Positions 6,111 through 14,066 of a DNA stretch of 14,066 nucleotides are shown in pieces. The stretch is from NCBI GenBank assembly GCA_963558185.1, contig CAUWFE010000032.1:1-14066 (forward strand). The letters run 5' to 3'. The DNA is from UMGS1663 sp963558185 (lineage in GTDB: Bacteria > Bacillota > Clostridia > TANB77 > CAG-508). Under the pieces are notes generated by a model, which searched no databases, was not told the origin of the DNA, and was given only the letters and a program-made list of their open reading frames with translations. Every line of letters starts with the position of its first letter. Within the stretch, counting starts at the first letter, position 1. The position numbers and the translations under genes were made by a program.

Positions 6111-6632
6111 TTAGAACAAGAAAATTACCATTGCTAGCCCTGATGTTATTCCTAACGTTTTATACATTTTTGCATTTTTAGTTTTCTCAATTTCTGCTTT
6201 TTCTATTTGTGTATCTAAAAAATTTTCTACTAAGTTTATTTCACTAACTTGTCCTTCTAAATCTACTTTTCCTAAAAGATTTGATAAATTTTCTAATATT
6301 TGTATATCTTCTTTGTTCATATAATTTTTTACTTCATGAATGCTATTTTTCCATGCTTCTCCTGCATTTAATTGCTCTTCTTGTATTTTTTTGCTTGTTA
6401 GTAAGAAAATTTTTGAAATATTAGAATTCTCAGAAATTGTTAATGCAATATCATTGAATATTTTTGGAATCGGTTCATATGTAAATTTTATTTTTGTATT
6501 AAAAATATTTAATCCTATTTTCATCTCTTTTAGCTCTTTAACTCTATTGGAATATTTATTAGCTATTAATATTCCAATACTTGTACTTGTAAATAATATT
6601 ACAAATAATAAGATATTTTTTATTACTATCAT
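6111..6632 (-). CDS. spoIIIAB: Stage III sporulation protein AB
   Basis: Membrane-anchored SpoIIIA component, distantly similar to GspF-type platform proteins of secretion systems. The 173-residue protein has an N-terminal membrane helix (MIVIKNILLFVILFTSTSIG), a soluble helical domain with K-E-L-K-E-M-K and L-G-L/I-style blocks, and a C-terminal hydrophobic helix (T-L-G-I-T-S-G-L-A-M-V-I-F-L-F). Family signatures are A-W-K-N-S-I followed by L-G-K-V-D-L-E-G-Q. Length fits the family (about 171). The start is ATG 6632 with AAAGGA 9 nt upstream; an in-frame ATG at 6659 has no ribosome site. Confidence 0.93.
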   Translation of the reverse strand: MIVIKNILLFVILFTSTSIGILIANKYSNRVKELKEMKIGLNIFNTKIKFTYEPIPKIFNDIALTISENSNISKIFLLTSKKIQEEQLNAGEAWKNSIHEVKNYMNKEDIQILENLSNLLGKVDLEGQVSEINLVENFLDTQIEKAEIEKTKNAKMYKTLGITSGLAMVIFLF

Positions 6633-6730
6633 GCTTCTTATTCCTTTCTTCAAACACATCTTAAGAGATAAAAAAATAATTTTAACCTTTGTTTATTTTT
6701 AGTACTATTAATATATATTCAGCTTGTCTA

Positions 6731-7675
6731 TTATTTAGAACTATTAATGCAAATATATTGTTTATCTAATTTTTGATATTCATAAACTTTGCCTATTTCA
6801 AAGTCTTTCTGTAAAAAAATTATTTTATCAAATATATGTTTTTTTAATAAAGTTTCCATTGCTGAATTACGCTTAATGTCTTCTATATTACTTCCATGTG
6901 CTGTAAATATTCCTTTAACACCTGAACAAATTGCAGTTTCAATAGCTTCAATATCTCTTTCATTTCCTATTTCATCTGCAATTATTACTTGTGGTGACAT
7001 TGAACGAATTAGCATTGTCATTCCTACATCTTTTGGAACATTATCTAATACGTCTGTTCTTATTCCTATATCATTTTGTGGCACACCTCTATACATTGCT
7101 GCTATTTCTCCTCTTTCATCTACTATTCCTATATTAATTCCTTCAAATCTTATTTGTTCTATTCCATTGCTAATTCTTCTTGCTACATCTCTTAATATTG
7201 TAGTTTTTCCTGCTCCTGGTGGTGATACAATAAGTGTATTGTACACAGTGTTTTCTTCTGCTATTATGTATTGCAAAATTTTATTACTACATCCTATTAT
7301 CTGTTTTGCTATCCTAAAATTTAAACTAGAAATATATGTTATATTCGATACTTTGCCATCTTTCATTACCACATTTCCTGTTATTCCAATACGATGTCCT
7401 CCTTTTGTTGTAATAAAGCCTTGGCATATTTGACCTTGGTAACTATAAATTGAGTTATCACAAATATGTTGTAATATTTCTAGTATTTCTTCTATTTGTA
7501 CAATATAATCAATGATTACATCTTTTCTATTCATTCTTAAAAATATTGGTCTTCCTACTCTTACTCTAATTTCTTCTAATTGATTTATATTTACATCATC
7601 TCTTGAAAAATATTGTTCAAATTTTTGATATATACTAATTGGAAAACTTCTTAAAATACTATTAATATTTAACAT
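6731..7675 (-). CDS. spoIIIAA: Stage III sporulation protein AA (secretion-type ATPase)
   Basis: AAA-type ATPase related to GspE/VirB11 secretion ATPases. It is thought to act on the mother-cell side of the SpoIIIA-SpoIIQ channel, and its ATPase site is required for forespore gene expression in Bacillus subtilis. The 314-residue protein has an N-terminal domain with the motif E-I-R-V-R-V-G-R-P (35-43). Walker A is SPPGAGKTT (151-159), followed by V-D-E-R-G-E (185-190), and Walker B is V-I-I-A-D-E (230-235). The segment T-A-H-G (258-261) is the expected sensor-like motif. Key residues are intact. AAAGGAG lies 6 nt before the ATG. It is the first gene of the operon. I could not identify a convincing sigma-E promoter by eye in the 78 nt between the yebC terminator and this start. 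Confidence 0.96.
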   Translation of the reverse strand: MLNINSILRSFPISIYQKFEQYFSRDDVNINQLEEIRVRVGRPIFLRMNRKDVIIDYIVQIEEILEILQHICDNSIYSYQGQICQGFITTKGGHRIGITGNVVMKDGKVSNITYISSLNFRIAKQIIGCSNKILQYIIAEENTVYNTLIVSPPGAGKTTILRDVARRISNGIEQIRFEGINIGIVDERGEIAAMYRGVPQNDIGIRTDVLDNVPKDVGMTMLIRSMSPQVIIADEIGNERDIEAIETAICSGVKGIFTAHGSNIEDIKRNSAMETLLKKHIFDKIIFLQKDFEIGKVYEYQKLDKQYICINSSK

Positions 7676-7753
7676 TATTTCTCCTTTCGTTTATCTAATT
7701 ATTGTTCTTTATTAATAGTATTTATGTGCTTGCTATTTCATTGTTTTTATTGC

Positions 7754-7795
7754 AAAAAAAGAACATATATATTACATATATATGCTCTTTTTTTT
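7754..7795 (-). terminator. Intrinsic terminator after yebC
   Basis: A long inverted repeat, AGAGCATATATAT / ATATATATGTTCT on the minus strand (one G-U pair, 3-nt loop), is flanked by A runs and T runs on both sides. It could stop transcription in either direction and separates yebC from spoIIIA. Confidence 0.85.
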
Positions 7796-7815
7796 ATTTT
7801 AGAACTATTTATATA

Positions 7816-8541
7816 TTATTCTTCCCAATTGTGGTAAACTTCTGATACGTCGTCTAATTCGTCTAACATATCTATTAATTTTTCCATTCTTTCTTGTCCT
7901 TTTTCATCTAATGCTACATATGTTGTTGGAACCATTTGTACTCCTGCTTCTAAGAATTCTATTCCTTCTTGTTCTAGTTTTTCTCTTACCTCTGAGAAAT
8001 TTTCTGGTGCTGTTATAATTTCATAAACTTCTTCTTCAGGTTTAAAATCTTCTGCTCCACTATCTATTACTAGTAGCATCAATTCATCTTCCTCTAATTT
8101 ACATTCTGTTTTATCTACTACGATTACACCTTTTTTATTAAACATATATGATACGCAACCTGTTGTTCCTAGGTTTCCACCACATCTGTCAAAAGCATGT
8201 CTTACATCTGCTGCTGTTCTATTTCTGTTATCTGTGTTTGTTTCTACAATAACAGCTACTCCATTTGGTCCATATCCTTCATATACAACTTCTTCATAAT
8301 TTTCTGTATTGTTAGCTCCTGATGCCTTTTTTATTGCATTATTTATTGTGTCATTTGGCATATTAGCTGCTTTACATTTTGCTATAACATCTTTTAATTT
8401 AGAGTTTCCTGCTGGATCTGGTCCACCTTGTTTTACAGCCATTAATAATTCTCTACCTAATTTTGTAAATATTTTTCCTCTAGCTGCATCTGCTTTACCT
8501 TTCTTTGCTTGAATATTATGCCATTTGCTGTGTCCTGACAT
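7816..8541 (-). CDS. yebC: YebC/PmpR/TACO1 family protein
   Basis: Widely conserved family annotated as a transcriptional regulator. More recent work links YebC to translation of proline-rich stretches on the ribosome, and the mitochondrial homologue TACO1 acts in translation. The 241-residue protein opens with the diagnostic MSGHSKWHNIQAKKGKADA and K-I-F-T-K-L-G-R-E. It carries the central block YEGYGPNGVAVIVE-TNTDNRNRTA-DVRHAF near 88-115, and ends with the acidic C-terminal domain (L-D-E-L-D-D-V-S-E-V-Y-H-N). The length is typical. AAGGAGG lies 8 nt before the ATG. It is probably transcribed alone: a terminator follows, and a 445-nt gap precedes it. Confidence 0.97.
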   Translation of the reverse strand: MSGHSKWHNIQAKKGKADAARGKIFTKLGRELLMAVKQGGPDPAGNSKLKDVIAKCKAANMPNDTINNAIKKASGANNTENYEEVVYEGYGPNGVAVIVETNTDNRNRTAADVRHAFDRCGGNLGTTGCVSYMFNKKGVIVVDKTECKLEEDELMLLVIDSGAEDFKPEEEVYEIITAPENFSEVREKLEQEGIEFLEAGVQMVPTTYVALDEKGQERMEKLIDMLDELDDVSEVYHNWEE

Positions 8542-8986
8542 TGTTAATTCCTCCTTTATTTTATTTAAGTTATTTTCGAGCTTTTTTGCTGCGTTTTCTA
8601 TCTAATTTTTTTATTTAACTTTGCCTATTTTAATGGGTTTGCGAGGTTCGTGCCTAAACGAATTGTGCCAAAATTGTGCCAGAAAATTTAAAAAAAGAAA
8701 AATTATATTTAAGCACATCAATAATATTCCCATCTAAAATCAAGACAAAAAATTTGTCCAAAAGCATTTTATCATATTTTTTATTTTTTGTGTAGTATTT
8801 TTACAAATTTTAGTTTTATTTTTGTTACTAGATAATGGTTTTTATTATTTTTTTGCTAGAATGCCTTGGAATATAAGCTTTGAATGAAATGACGAATGTT
8901 TATGGAGAAATTTTAGAAATTCTGTGCAATTTTATGGAAAGAGTTCACTTTTAGTGGAAGGGTGCCATAAAATAAATTAGAATTTC
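8542..8986. other. Long AT-rich gap between the AlbA_2 gene and yebC, with short repeats
   Basis: No convincing gene is seen on either strand. It must contain the yebC promoter, which I could not place by eye. Visible structure: three GTGCC units at 8650-8654, 8665-8669 and 8676-8680, the last two inside a tandem 10-bp repeat AATTGTGCCA (8661-8670, 8672-8681); and a perfect 6-bp inverted repeat GACAAA/TTTGTC (8744-8758). A 40-codon minus-strand frame ending near 8619 (containing L-A-Q-F-W-H-N) reads through the repeat and could be a degraded gene tail, but this is weak. Confidence 0.5.
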
Positions 8987-10255
8987 TTAATTTAGCTTAT
9001 ATACTACATTTTTAGAATATCCTATCTTTTTAATTATTTCTTTTTCTAACATTTCATTTAAAATATTGATTGTAGCACTTTTTCCTAAATTTAATATATT
9101 TTCAAAATTCTCTCTTGTGCCTTGAGTATTTTGTTTTAAGTATTCTATAATTAATACATATTCATTTTTTAGTTTTAGTTTTGGTAATATAACAAGAAAA
9201 CTATTAGGTGCAACTTTTATTTCTGGACTTGTTATTGATGTTTTATATTCTTCATACATTCTTGGTATTCCTGTTCCATATGCTTCAACAAAGTTCAATC
9301 TGTGGAATATATTTACGAGGTTTGGATTTCTAGATGATGAGCTACCAAGTTTTATATCCTCGATAGTTAATCCATTAACTAATCCTCCCAAACTTAAAAA
9401 TTCTATTTTTTCATTGAATATATGAATTAAATTGCTTCCATTTATTTCATAATCTCTGTGTGTAATGATGTTACATAATAGCTCTCTTAAACTATTTTTT
9501 GGATATTCATATTCGTCTATTCTTTCCATTCCATCTATTTTGCTACTTATACGATTATTTAACATTAAATATTCATATGCATTTTCTAATTGGCTTAATA
9601 TGCTTTCTTCAGAAAATTCTTTGCTATCTAAAAATTCCGATTTGGTATTATCCTTATATCTAGCTACTTTTATAGAGTATGGACATTGATCTGATATCAG
9701 TAATGCTAAATTTGTATATTTATTATCTGCATTAATTAGTCCCAAATTCTTCTTTTCTATATCTCCAAAAGCAATATTTTTCTTTTTAAATGTTTTGTTA
9801 GCATAAGTAAAGGTTAAATCTTGATTAATACTAATATTCTTCTCAAATGAAATTCCTGATGACTCTATTATCATTTCTCTTATTGATTCTCTTGTAGCAT
9901 GTTGTACAGTTGCTCCTAATCTAACAAAAACTCCATCTATTGTCATTCCTTTTGATTTTATATAATATGGTTTATTAGTTCCTCTTAAGACTTCTATTAC
10001 TATTATTTCTTTATTTTCTTCTGTTTCAATTCTACTTGAAACTAAAAAATTGACTGAGGGTTCTATACTGTCATTTATTTTGTTGCTTAATCTATCTAAA
10101 TCTTCTTTTGCATTTTTAAGCCCTACAATTTTACCATTGTCATCATATCCTAAAATAATCGTTCCACCATTTGTATTACAAAAAGCAATTATTTCTTTAA
10201 TAATTGAATCTGTTAACTCTCTTTTAAATTCTAAATTATTATTCTCTGTTATCAA
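8987..10255 (-). CDS. AlbA_2 (Schlafen-type) domain protein with HATPase-like and winged-helix domains; putative transcriptional regulator
   Basis: The 422-residue protein belongs to the family annotated as predicted transcriptional regulators or ATP-binding proteins (COG2865-like). Residues about 7-130 form the AlbA_2/Schlafen AAA_4 domain: N-L-E-F-K-R-E at 7-13, then A-F-C-N-T-N-G-G-T-I-I-L-G-Y-D at 24-38 and G-V-F-V-R-L-G at 108-114. Residues about 250-345 carry the HATPase_c_4-like block: L-R-E-L-L-C-N-I-I-T-H-R-D-Y-E at 256-270, L-S-L-G-G-L-V at 287-293 and A-Y-G-T-G-I-P-R-M at 325-333. The last 60 residues look like a winged helix. It starts at TTG 10255, with GAGGTG about 6 nt upstream and no nearby in-frame ATG. 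The genes regulated are unknown. The repeats upstream make autoregulation a reasonable guess. It may also serve in defence, as some relatives neighbour such systems. Confidence 0.85.
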   Translation of the reverse strand: MITENNNLEFKRELTDSIIKEIIAFCNTNGGTIILGYDDNGKIVGLKNAKEDLDRLSNKINDSIEPSVNFLVSSRIETEENKEIIVIEVLRGTNKPYYIKSKGMTIDGVFVRLGATVQHATRESIREMIIESSGISFEKNISINQDLTFTYANKTFKKKNIAFGDIEKKNLGLINADNKYTNLALLISDQCPYSIKVARYKDNTKSEFLDSKEFSEESILSQLENAYEYLMLNNRISSKIDGMERIDEYEYPKNSLRELLCNIITHRDYEINGSNLIHIFNEKIEFLSLGGLVNGLTIEDIKLGSSSSRNPNLVNIFHRLNFVEAYGTGIPRMYEEYKTSITSPEIKVAPNSFLVILPKLKLKNEYVLIIEYLKQNTQGTRENFENILNLGKSATINILNEMLEKEIIKKIGYSKNVVYKLN

Positions 10256-10282
10256 AAAAACACCTCTTCCCCTTTTTTCGTT

Positions 10283-10311
10283 ATTATATCAATTTTTAAA
10301 TTATTTATCAA
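10283..10311 (-). promoter_or_regulatory. Promoter of the AlbA_2-domain gene
   Basis: TTGATA (10306-10311), 17-nt spacer, then a perfect -10 TATAAT (10283-10288) on the minus strand. This is a strong housekeeping-type promoter 30-50 nt upstream of the TTG start. Confidence 0.75.
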
Positions 10312-10325
10312 CACTTTTGAACATA

Positions 10326-10433
10326 TTCGTTTTGTTTCGTCCACAATTTATTACAATTTCAATTTATAGTATAACAAAAAGCGTTGATATTTAAACACTT
10401 TTTTATTTCGTTTTCGTTTTGTTTCGTCCACAA
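10326..10433 (-). repeat. 21-bp perfect direct repeat upstream of the AlbA_2-domain promoter
   Basis: Identical 21-bp copies lie at 10326-10346 and 10413-10433. On the plus strand each begins TTCGTTTTG and ends TTTCGTCCACAA. Starts are 87 bp apart, close to eight helical turns. The near copy ends 15 bp upstream of the -35. An inverted pair TATCAAC / GTTGATA (10306-10312 and 10383-10389) overlaps the same region. The layout suggests binding sites for a regulator, possibly the downstream gene's own product. Confidence 0.6.
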
Positions 10434-10471
10434 CTCTCTTTATTTATTACGATACAACTTTATTTTTTAAG

Positions 10472-10520
10472 AAAATAACCATACTTTGTAGAGAATAAAT
10501 CTCAATAAAATATGGTTTAT
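10472..10520 (-). terminator. Probable terminator after the ABC transporter gene
   Basis: On the minus strand AACCATA (10511-10517) pairs with TATGGTT (10477-10483), enclosing a smaller GAGA/TCTC hairpin, followed by ATTTTCTT. It lies about 60 nt past the stop codon. The structure is branched and the outer stem short, so this is a moderate call. Confidence 0.4.
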
Positions 10521-10577
10521 ATTTTCATTATTTATTTGTGTTTTTTGGGAATTTTATTGATTCATTTTTTATTATAA

Positions 10578-13500
10578 TTATTCACTTCTTAGTGCTAATA
10601 CTGGATCTTCTTTAGCAGCTTTCTTAGATGGAATGATTCCCCCTATTAAAGTTAAAACTATGCTTAGCACAATTAAAATAACTCCTGCTGTAGGTGGCAA
10701 TACTGCTCTAATATTTACTCCATTTGCTAATGAAGCTATAATTTGATTTATAGGAATTGTTAATAATAAAGTAATACCTATTCCAATTATTCCAGCAAGT
10801 GCACCTACAATAATAGTTTCAGCATTAAATACTTGTGATACATTATGTTTAGATGCTCCCATTGCTCGTAATATACCTATTTCTTTTTTTCGTTCTAATA
10901 CACTAATATATGTAATAACACCTATCATAATTGAAGAAACAACTAATGATATAGCAACAAAGGCAATTAATACATAACTTATTGTATCAACTATAGTTGT
11001 TACTGAATTCATTAATGAACCTATCATATCCGCATAAGAAATTACTTTATCTTCTTCTCCGTTTTCTTCCATATGAGTATTATAATCATTTAATAAATTA
11101 GTAATCGCCTTATTTCCTTCAAAATCTTTTGGGTAAATGTCAATTCTACTTGGTTCTTCAAAATCAGCATAATTTAGCTTTTTTAAATTGCTCTCGTAAC
11201 TAACATTTTCTTTAGACATAAGGGAACTAAATAACTCTGCTAGTTCTTCCTTATTCATTTTCATTTTGAATGCTCCCATGAAAGTATTTTCATCTATGCT
11301 AATTGCATTTGTTATTGATTTGCTTAATGTTTTAATACTTGAATTTACTTGTGCTTGCAAACTTTTACTAATTGTTCCAATGGCATTTTGCATATATTTT
11401 TCCATTATTACTGTTATTTGTTTATCTACATTCTGAGATGTTATTATCTTTGATATATTTTTAGTTATAATGTTTTTTGCTTCTTCTGATTCTAAATATT
11501 CTAAAATATATTTGTTTAAATCTTCCACACTTACCAACTCGTTATCATTAACATATTTCTCATATCCGGCTAAAATTTCTGTCATAATTTCTTCTAATTG
11601 TTTCTGAGTAATAGTTAAACTACCGTTTTCTTTAATAAATTCTTGGACTTTTTTGCTTATTAATTCACTTACTTCTTTCGACTGTAAATATTCTGTTAGT
11701 TGCTTACTTATTTGACTTATATTGACTTCTGGTTTATTTTGTATATAATCTTCATATCCATTTATAAAATCAATTATTATATTTGTTATATCCTCACGTG
11801 TCATTGAAAATTTAATATTATTTAAAATGTCGTTTATATCTAAAGGAGGTAATGAATTTTGCGTTAATATATTATTTAAATTTCCAAAATTAACATTTAT
11901 TTTAGAGTCATCTATCTTAAAAGCTGATTGAATAGCATTTGTATCTACATCAATTAAAGAATTTATATCAAAGGAATTGTTTTCTTCAGTTTCATCAAAT
12001 CTTTTACTCGTAAATACATTAACCTCTGGATTTGCTAATTGCTCTTTAACTATTGTACTGTTTTTTGCATTTTCAATAACATAATTTGTCAAAGATGATG
12101 GATAATATATGCCACTAGAAAGCATTGTACTTGTTGCGCCTTCTTTTGGCTGAACTATCCCAACTATTTTCAAATCTTCTCCATTTGCTACAACATTTTT
12201 CATGTATTCTTTATTCTCAGTTTTATCACGCCAAATTTTATATTCTTCATCATATTCATAACAATCACTAATATTAATTAATTTAAAAGTAGTTCCTAAT
12301 ATATCAGCATATTTGTATGAACCTAAATCTTCTGGCATACTTACTTCTTTTTCATTTGAAAATTGATTAACTATATTTTGTAATTCACTATAATCTCTTA
12401 ATCCTAATGTATATAATAAAAAATCACTAATATTTCCTTTTGATGTTAAAACTAAAACACATTCATTATAATTTTTAGGCCAACTTCCTGCTTTTACATC
12501 ATATTGAGTTTCATATAGGCTACTATCTTCTGGCATTTTAAAAAATACATCTGTACTCATCATACTAGACATCATACTATTACTAGAGGCTCCTGATCCC
12601 ATTCCTAAACTTGAAAAACTAATATCTGGATTTACTTGCCTTATATTTTCTGTATTTGCACTATAAATTATTGGTGTAACATTATAAGAATATTCAATTG
12701 CTTTTGCATATTTTTTAATGTTGCTTTCATCACTTTCTAAATATTTTTTAAATGACTTTAGGTCGTTTGAGCCTATTGTAGAAAACATATTTGTTATCAT
12801 TTTGCTAACATGCACATCACCTGTTTTCTGTTCTTCATTGTTATTATGTGCTCCCATAAGTAATGAACTCATATCAATTCCTGAACTTTGTATTTGCAGA
12901 GGATATTCTGATAAAGTATCTTCTTCTACTGATTTTATATATATATTAGCACCATTTGATAATGATAATATTAATGCTATTCCAATAATTCCTATTGAGC
13001 CTGCAAATGATGTTAAAATCGTTCTTCCTTTTTTAGTTTTTAAGTTATTAAAACTTAGAGATAAAGAAGTTAAAAAAGACATTGTTGTTTTTCCTAAGTT
13101 TTTATGTGTTGGTTTTATATTTTTTTCTACTACATATGGATTTGTATCTGAAAGGATTTTACCATCTCTAATATTTACTATACGAGTAGCATAATCTTCT
13201 GCTAGCTCTGGATTATGTGTTACCATTACTACTAGGCGGTCTTTTGCTACCTTTTTTAGTAATTCCATAACTTGTATACTTGTATCACTATCTAATGCAC
13301 CAGTTGGTTCATCAGCAAGTACGATATCTGGGTCATTAACTAGTGCTCTTGCAATGGCAACTCTTTGCATTTGACCTCCAGATAATTGATTTGGCTTTTT
13401 ATGAATTTGATTTGCTAGCCCCACTTGTTCAAGTGCTTTTATTGCTTTTTCTTTTCTTTTACTTTTCGATACTCCTGATATAGTTAATGCTAATTCTACA

Positions 13501-13808
13501 TTTGCTAAAATACTTTGATGTGGTATTAAATTATAGCTTTGAAATACAAATCCTATTGTATGATTACGGTAAGAATCCCAGTCTCTATCTTTATACTTTT
13601 TTGTAGATATTCCATTTATTATCAAATCTCCTTTATCATAACGGTCTAAACCTCCAATAATATTTAATAGTGTAGTTTTTCCAGAACCACTTGGTCCAAG
13701 AATTGCAACAAATTCGTTATCTCTTAAATTCAAACTTACATCATCTAAGGCTTTTTGTATTAAGTTTCCTGTTTTATATTGTTTATATATATTTTTTATT
13801 TGTAGCAT
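10578..13808 (-). CDS. ABC transporter, fused ATPase and FtsX-type permease with a large external domain
   Basis: A 1,076-residue MacB-like protein. The LolD-type ATPase spans about 1-225: Walker A GPSGSGKTT (38-46), Q-loop Q90, signature LSGGQ (142-146), Walker B I-V-L-A-D-E-P (162-168) and H198, all intact. Membrane helix 1 is about 263-285. A domain of about 650 residues follows outside the membrane, then three helices (about 942-966, 998-1018, 1039-1060) with E-R-K-K-E-I-G-I-L-R-A-M-G-A-S, the FtsX/MacB signature. The family transmits ATP-driven motion to the outside and typically expels peptides or antibiotics, or acts in envelope sensing. The substrate here is unknown. The external domain holds two 64-residue repeats (about 678-804). 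The start is ATG 13808 with AGGAG 7 nt upstream. It forms a single-gene unit with its own promoter. Confidence 0.92.
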   Translation of the reverse strand: MLQIKNIYKQYKTGNLIQKALDDVSLNLRDNEFVAILGPSGSGKTTLLNIIGGLDRYDKGDLIINGISTKKYKDRDWDSYRNHTIGFVFQSYNLIPHQSILANVELALTISGVSKSKRKEKAIKALEQVGLANQIHKKPNQLSGGQMQRVAIARALVNDPDIVLADEPTGALDSDTSIQVMELLKKVAKDRLVVMVTHNPELAEDYATRIVNIRDGKILSDTNPYVVEKNIKPTHKNLGKTTMSFLTSLSLSFNNLKTKKGRTILTSFAGSIGIIGIALILSLSNGANIYIKSVEEDTLSEYPLQIQSSGIDMSSLLMGAHNNNEEQKTGDVHVSKMITNMFSTIGSNDLKSFKKYLESDESNIKKYAKAIEYSYNVTPIIYSANTENIRQVNPDISFSSLGMGSGASSNSMMSSMMSTDVFFKMPEDSSLYETQYDVKAGSWPKNYNECVLVLTSKGNISDFLLYTLGLRDYSELQNIVNQFSNEKEVSMPEDLGSYKYADILGTTFKLINISDCYEYDEEYKIWRDKTENKEYMKNVVANGEDLKIVGIVQPKEGATSTMLSSGIYYPSSLTNYVIENAKNSTIVKEQLANPEVNVFTSKRFDETEENNSFDINSLIDVDTNAIQSAFKIDDSKINVNFGNLNNILTQNSLPPLDINDILNNIKFSMTREDITNIIIDFINGYEDYIQNKPEVNISQISKQLTEYLQSKEVSELISKKVQEFIKENGSLTITQKQLEEIMTEILAGYEKYVNDNELVSVEDLNKYILEYLESEEAKNIITKNISKIITSQNVDKQITVIMEKYMQNAIGTISKSLQAQVNSSIKTLSKSITNAISIDENTFMGAFKMKMNKEELAELFSSLMSKENVSYESNLKKLNYADFEEPSRIDIYPKDFEGNKAITNLLNDYNTHMEENGEEDKVISYADMIGSLMNSVTTIVDTISYVLIAFVAISLVVSSIMIGVITYISVLERKKEIGILRAMGASKHNVSQVFNAETIIVGALAGIIGIGITLLLTIPINQIIASLANGVNIRAVLPPTAGVILIVLSIVLTLIGGIIPSKKAAKEDPVLALRSE

Positions 13809-13832
13809 GTACAATCTCCTAATTTTTTTCTC

Positions 13833-13862
13833 ATTATAACACAAAAGACAGAAAAAATTCAA
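13833..13862 (-). promoter_or_regulatory. Promoter of the ABC transporter gene
   Basis: TTGAAT (13857-13862), 18-nt spacer, then TATAAT (13833-13838) on the minus strand, about 25 nt before the start codon. The -35 lies across the loop and 3' arm of the preceding terminator, so terminator and promoter overlap. Confidence 0.65.
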
Positions 13863-13877
13863 TTATTTTTTCTGCCT
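13842..13877 (-). terminator. Intrinsic terminator of the upstream gene
   Basis: On the minus strand AGGCAGAAAAAA (13866-13877) pairs with TTTTTTCTGTCT (13846-13857) through 12 bp (one G-U) around an 8-nt loop, followed by TTTG. It lies about 30 nt after the stop codon at 13909. Confidence 0.75.
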
Positions 13878-13908
13878 TATTTACAAGATTTCTAATTTAA
13901 ACATTTCT

Positions 13909-14066
13909 TTATCTTTTATCAATATATCCTGTTGTATCTGGTTTTATGATATCACTATCTTTTACTATGTTAAATTTATATTCATAGTCAACTATCAGAT
14001 CTCTTTGTGTAGCAGGGTCATTTCATAAAATATTACGAAATTGCAATATTCCCAATAACTTCCAAT
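13909..14066 (-). pseudogene. C-terminal end of an unidentified gene, apparently frame-broken
   Basis: I do not recognise this gene. A 37-codon frame starting N-D-P-A-T-Q-R-D-L-I-V-D-Y-E-Y-K-F and ending T-T-G-Y-I-D-K-R runs to a TAA at 13909-13911, but is closed upstream by TGA at 14023-14025. Another frame is open from the window edge, reading G-S-Y-W-E-Y-C-N-F-V-I-F-Y-E. The two would join as F-Y-E-N-D-P if one A were added in GAAATGACC (14016-14024). That is a -1 type break (one base missing), without a CGG codon. It may be a real frame shift, a sequence error, or a chance open frame. The terminator just downstream supports a gene ending here. Confidence 0.4.

Noticed and set aside
7676..7753. 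Sigma-E promoter for spoIIIA
   Set aside because: CATAAATA near the right place matches the -10 only partly and no -35 sits at the expected distance, so I did not annotate it.
8655..8685. Sigma-54-like promoter (TGGCAC...TGGC) on the minus strand before yebC
   Set aside because: The -12 element lacks TTGC; the resemblance comes from the tandem GTGCCA repeat.
1..14066. CRISPR arrays, tRNA or rRNA genes, and insertion sequences
   Set aside because: None was seen on reading both strands. The only RNA element with support is the T-box.

Overview
The window is a very AT-rich stretch whose protein-coding genes all lie on the minus strand. A complete spoIIIA sporulation operon, an alpha2-type glycyl-tRNA synthetase under a T-box riboswitch, and a pilin-like protein with an N-terminus of a kind common in Clostridia all point to an endospore-forming, low-GC member of the Clostridia, probably an uncultured gut lineage. 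The lineage placement is inference.

Layout along the minus strand, from high to low coordinates: (1) 13909-14066, the 3' end of an unidentified gene with an apparent frame break, followed by a terminator; (2) 10578-13808, a large fused ABC transporter (ATPase plus FtsX-type permease) with its own promoter; (3) 8987-10255, an AlbA_2/Schlafen-type putative regulator behind a near-consensus promoter and a 21-bp direct repeat; (4) 8542-8986, a 445-bp gap with short repeats and no convincing gene; (5) 7816-8541, yebC, closed by a hairpin terminator; (6) 2255-7675, the operon spoIIIAA-AB-AC-AD-AE-AF-AG-AH; (7) 463-2201, sigma-A promoter, glycine T-box leader, glyS and terminator; (8) 1-247, promoter and 5' end of a type IV pilin-like gene.

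The spoIIIA products together form the SpoIIIA-SpoIIQ channel complex that links mother cell and forespore during engulfment. SpoIIIAA is the secretion-type ATPase, AB-AG are membrane components, and AH is the ring protein that meets SpoIIQ.

The most striking observation is that spoIIIAD and spoIIIAE, which are adjacent, are each split by one +1 frameshift. At both breaks the zero-frame codon is CGG followed by T, and dropping its C (reading GGT, glycine) restores a full-length protein in register with the family. By hand scan these are the only two in-frame CGG codons among roughly 3,900 codons in the window; every other CGG triplet in the genes is out of frame. This fits +1 frameshifting at a hungry or unassigned CGG codon. 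Coincidental mutations or sequence errors remain possible and cannot be excluded from one sequence.
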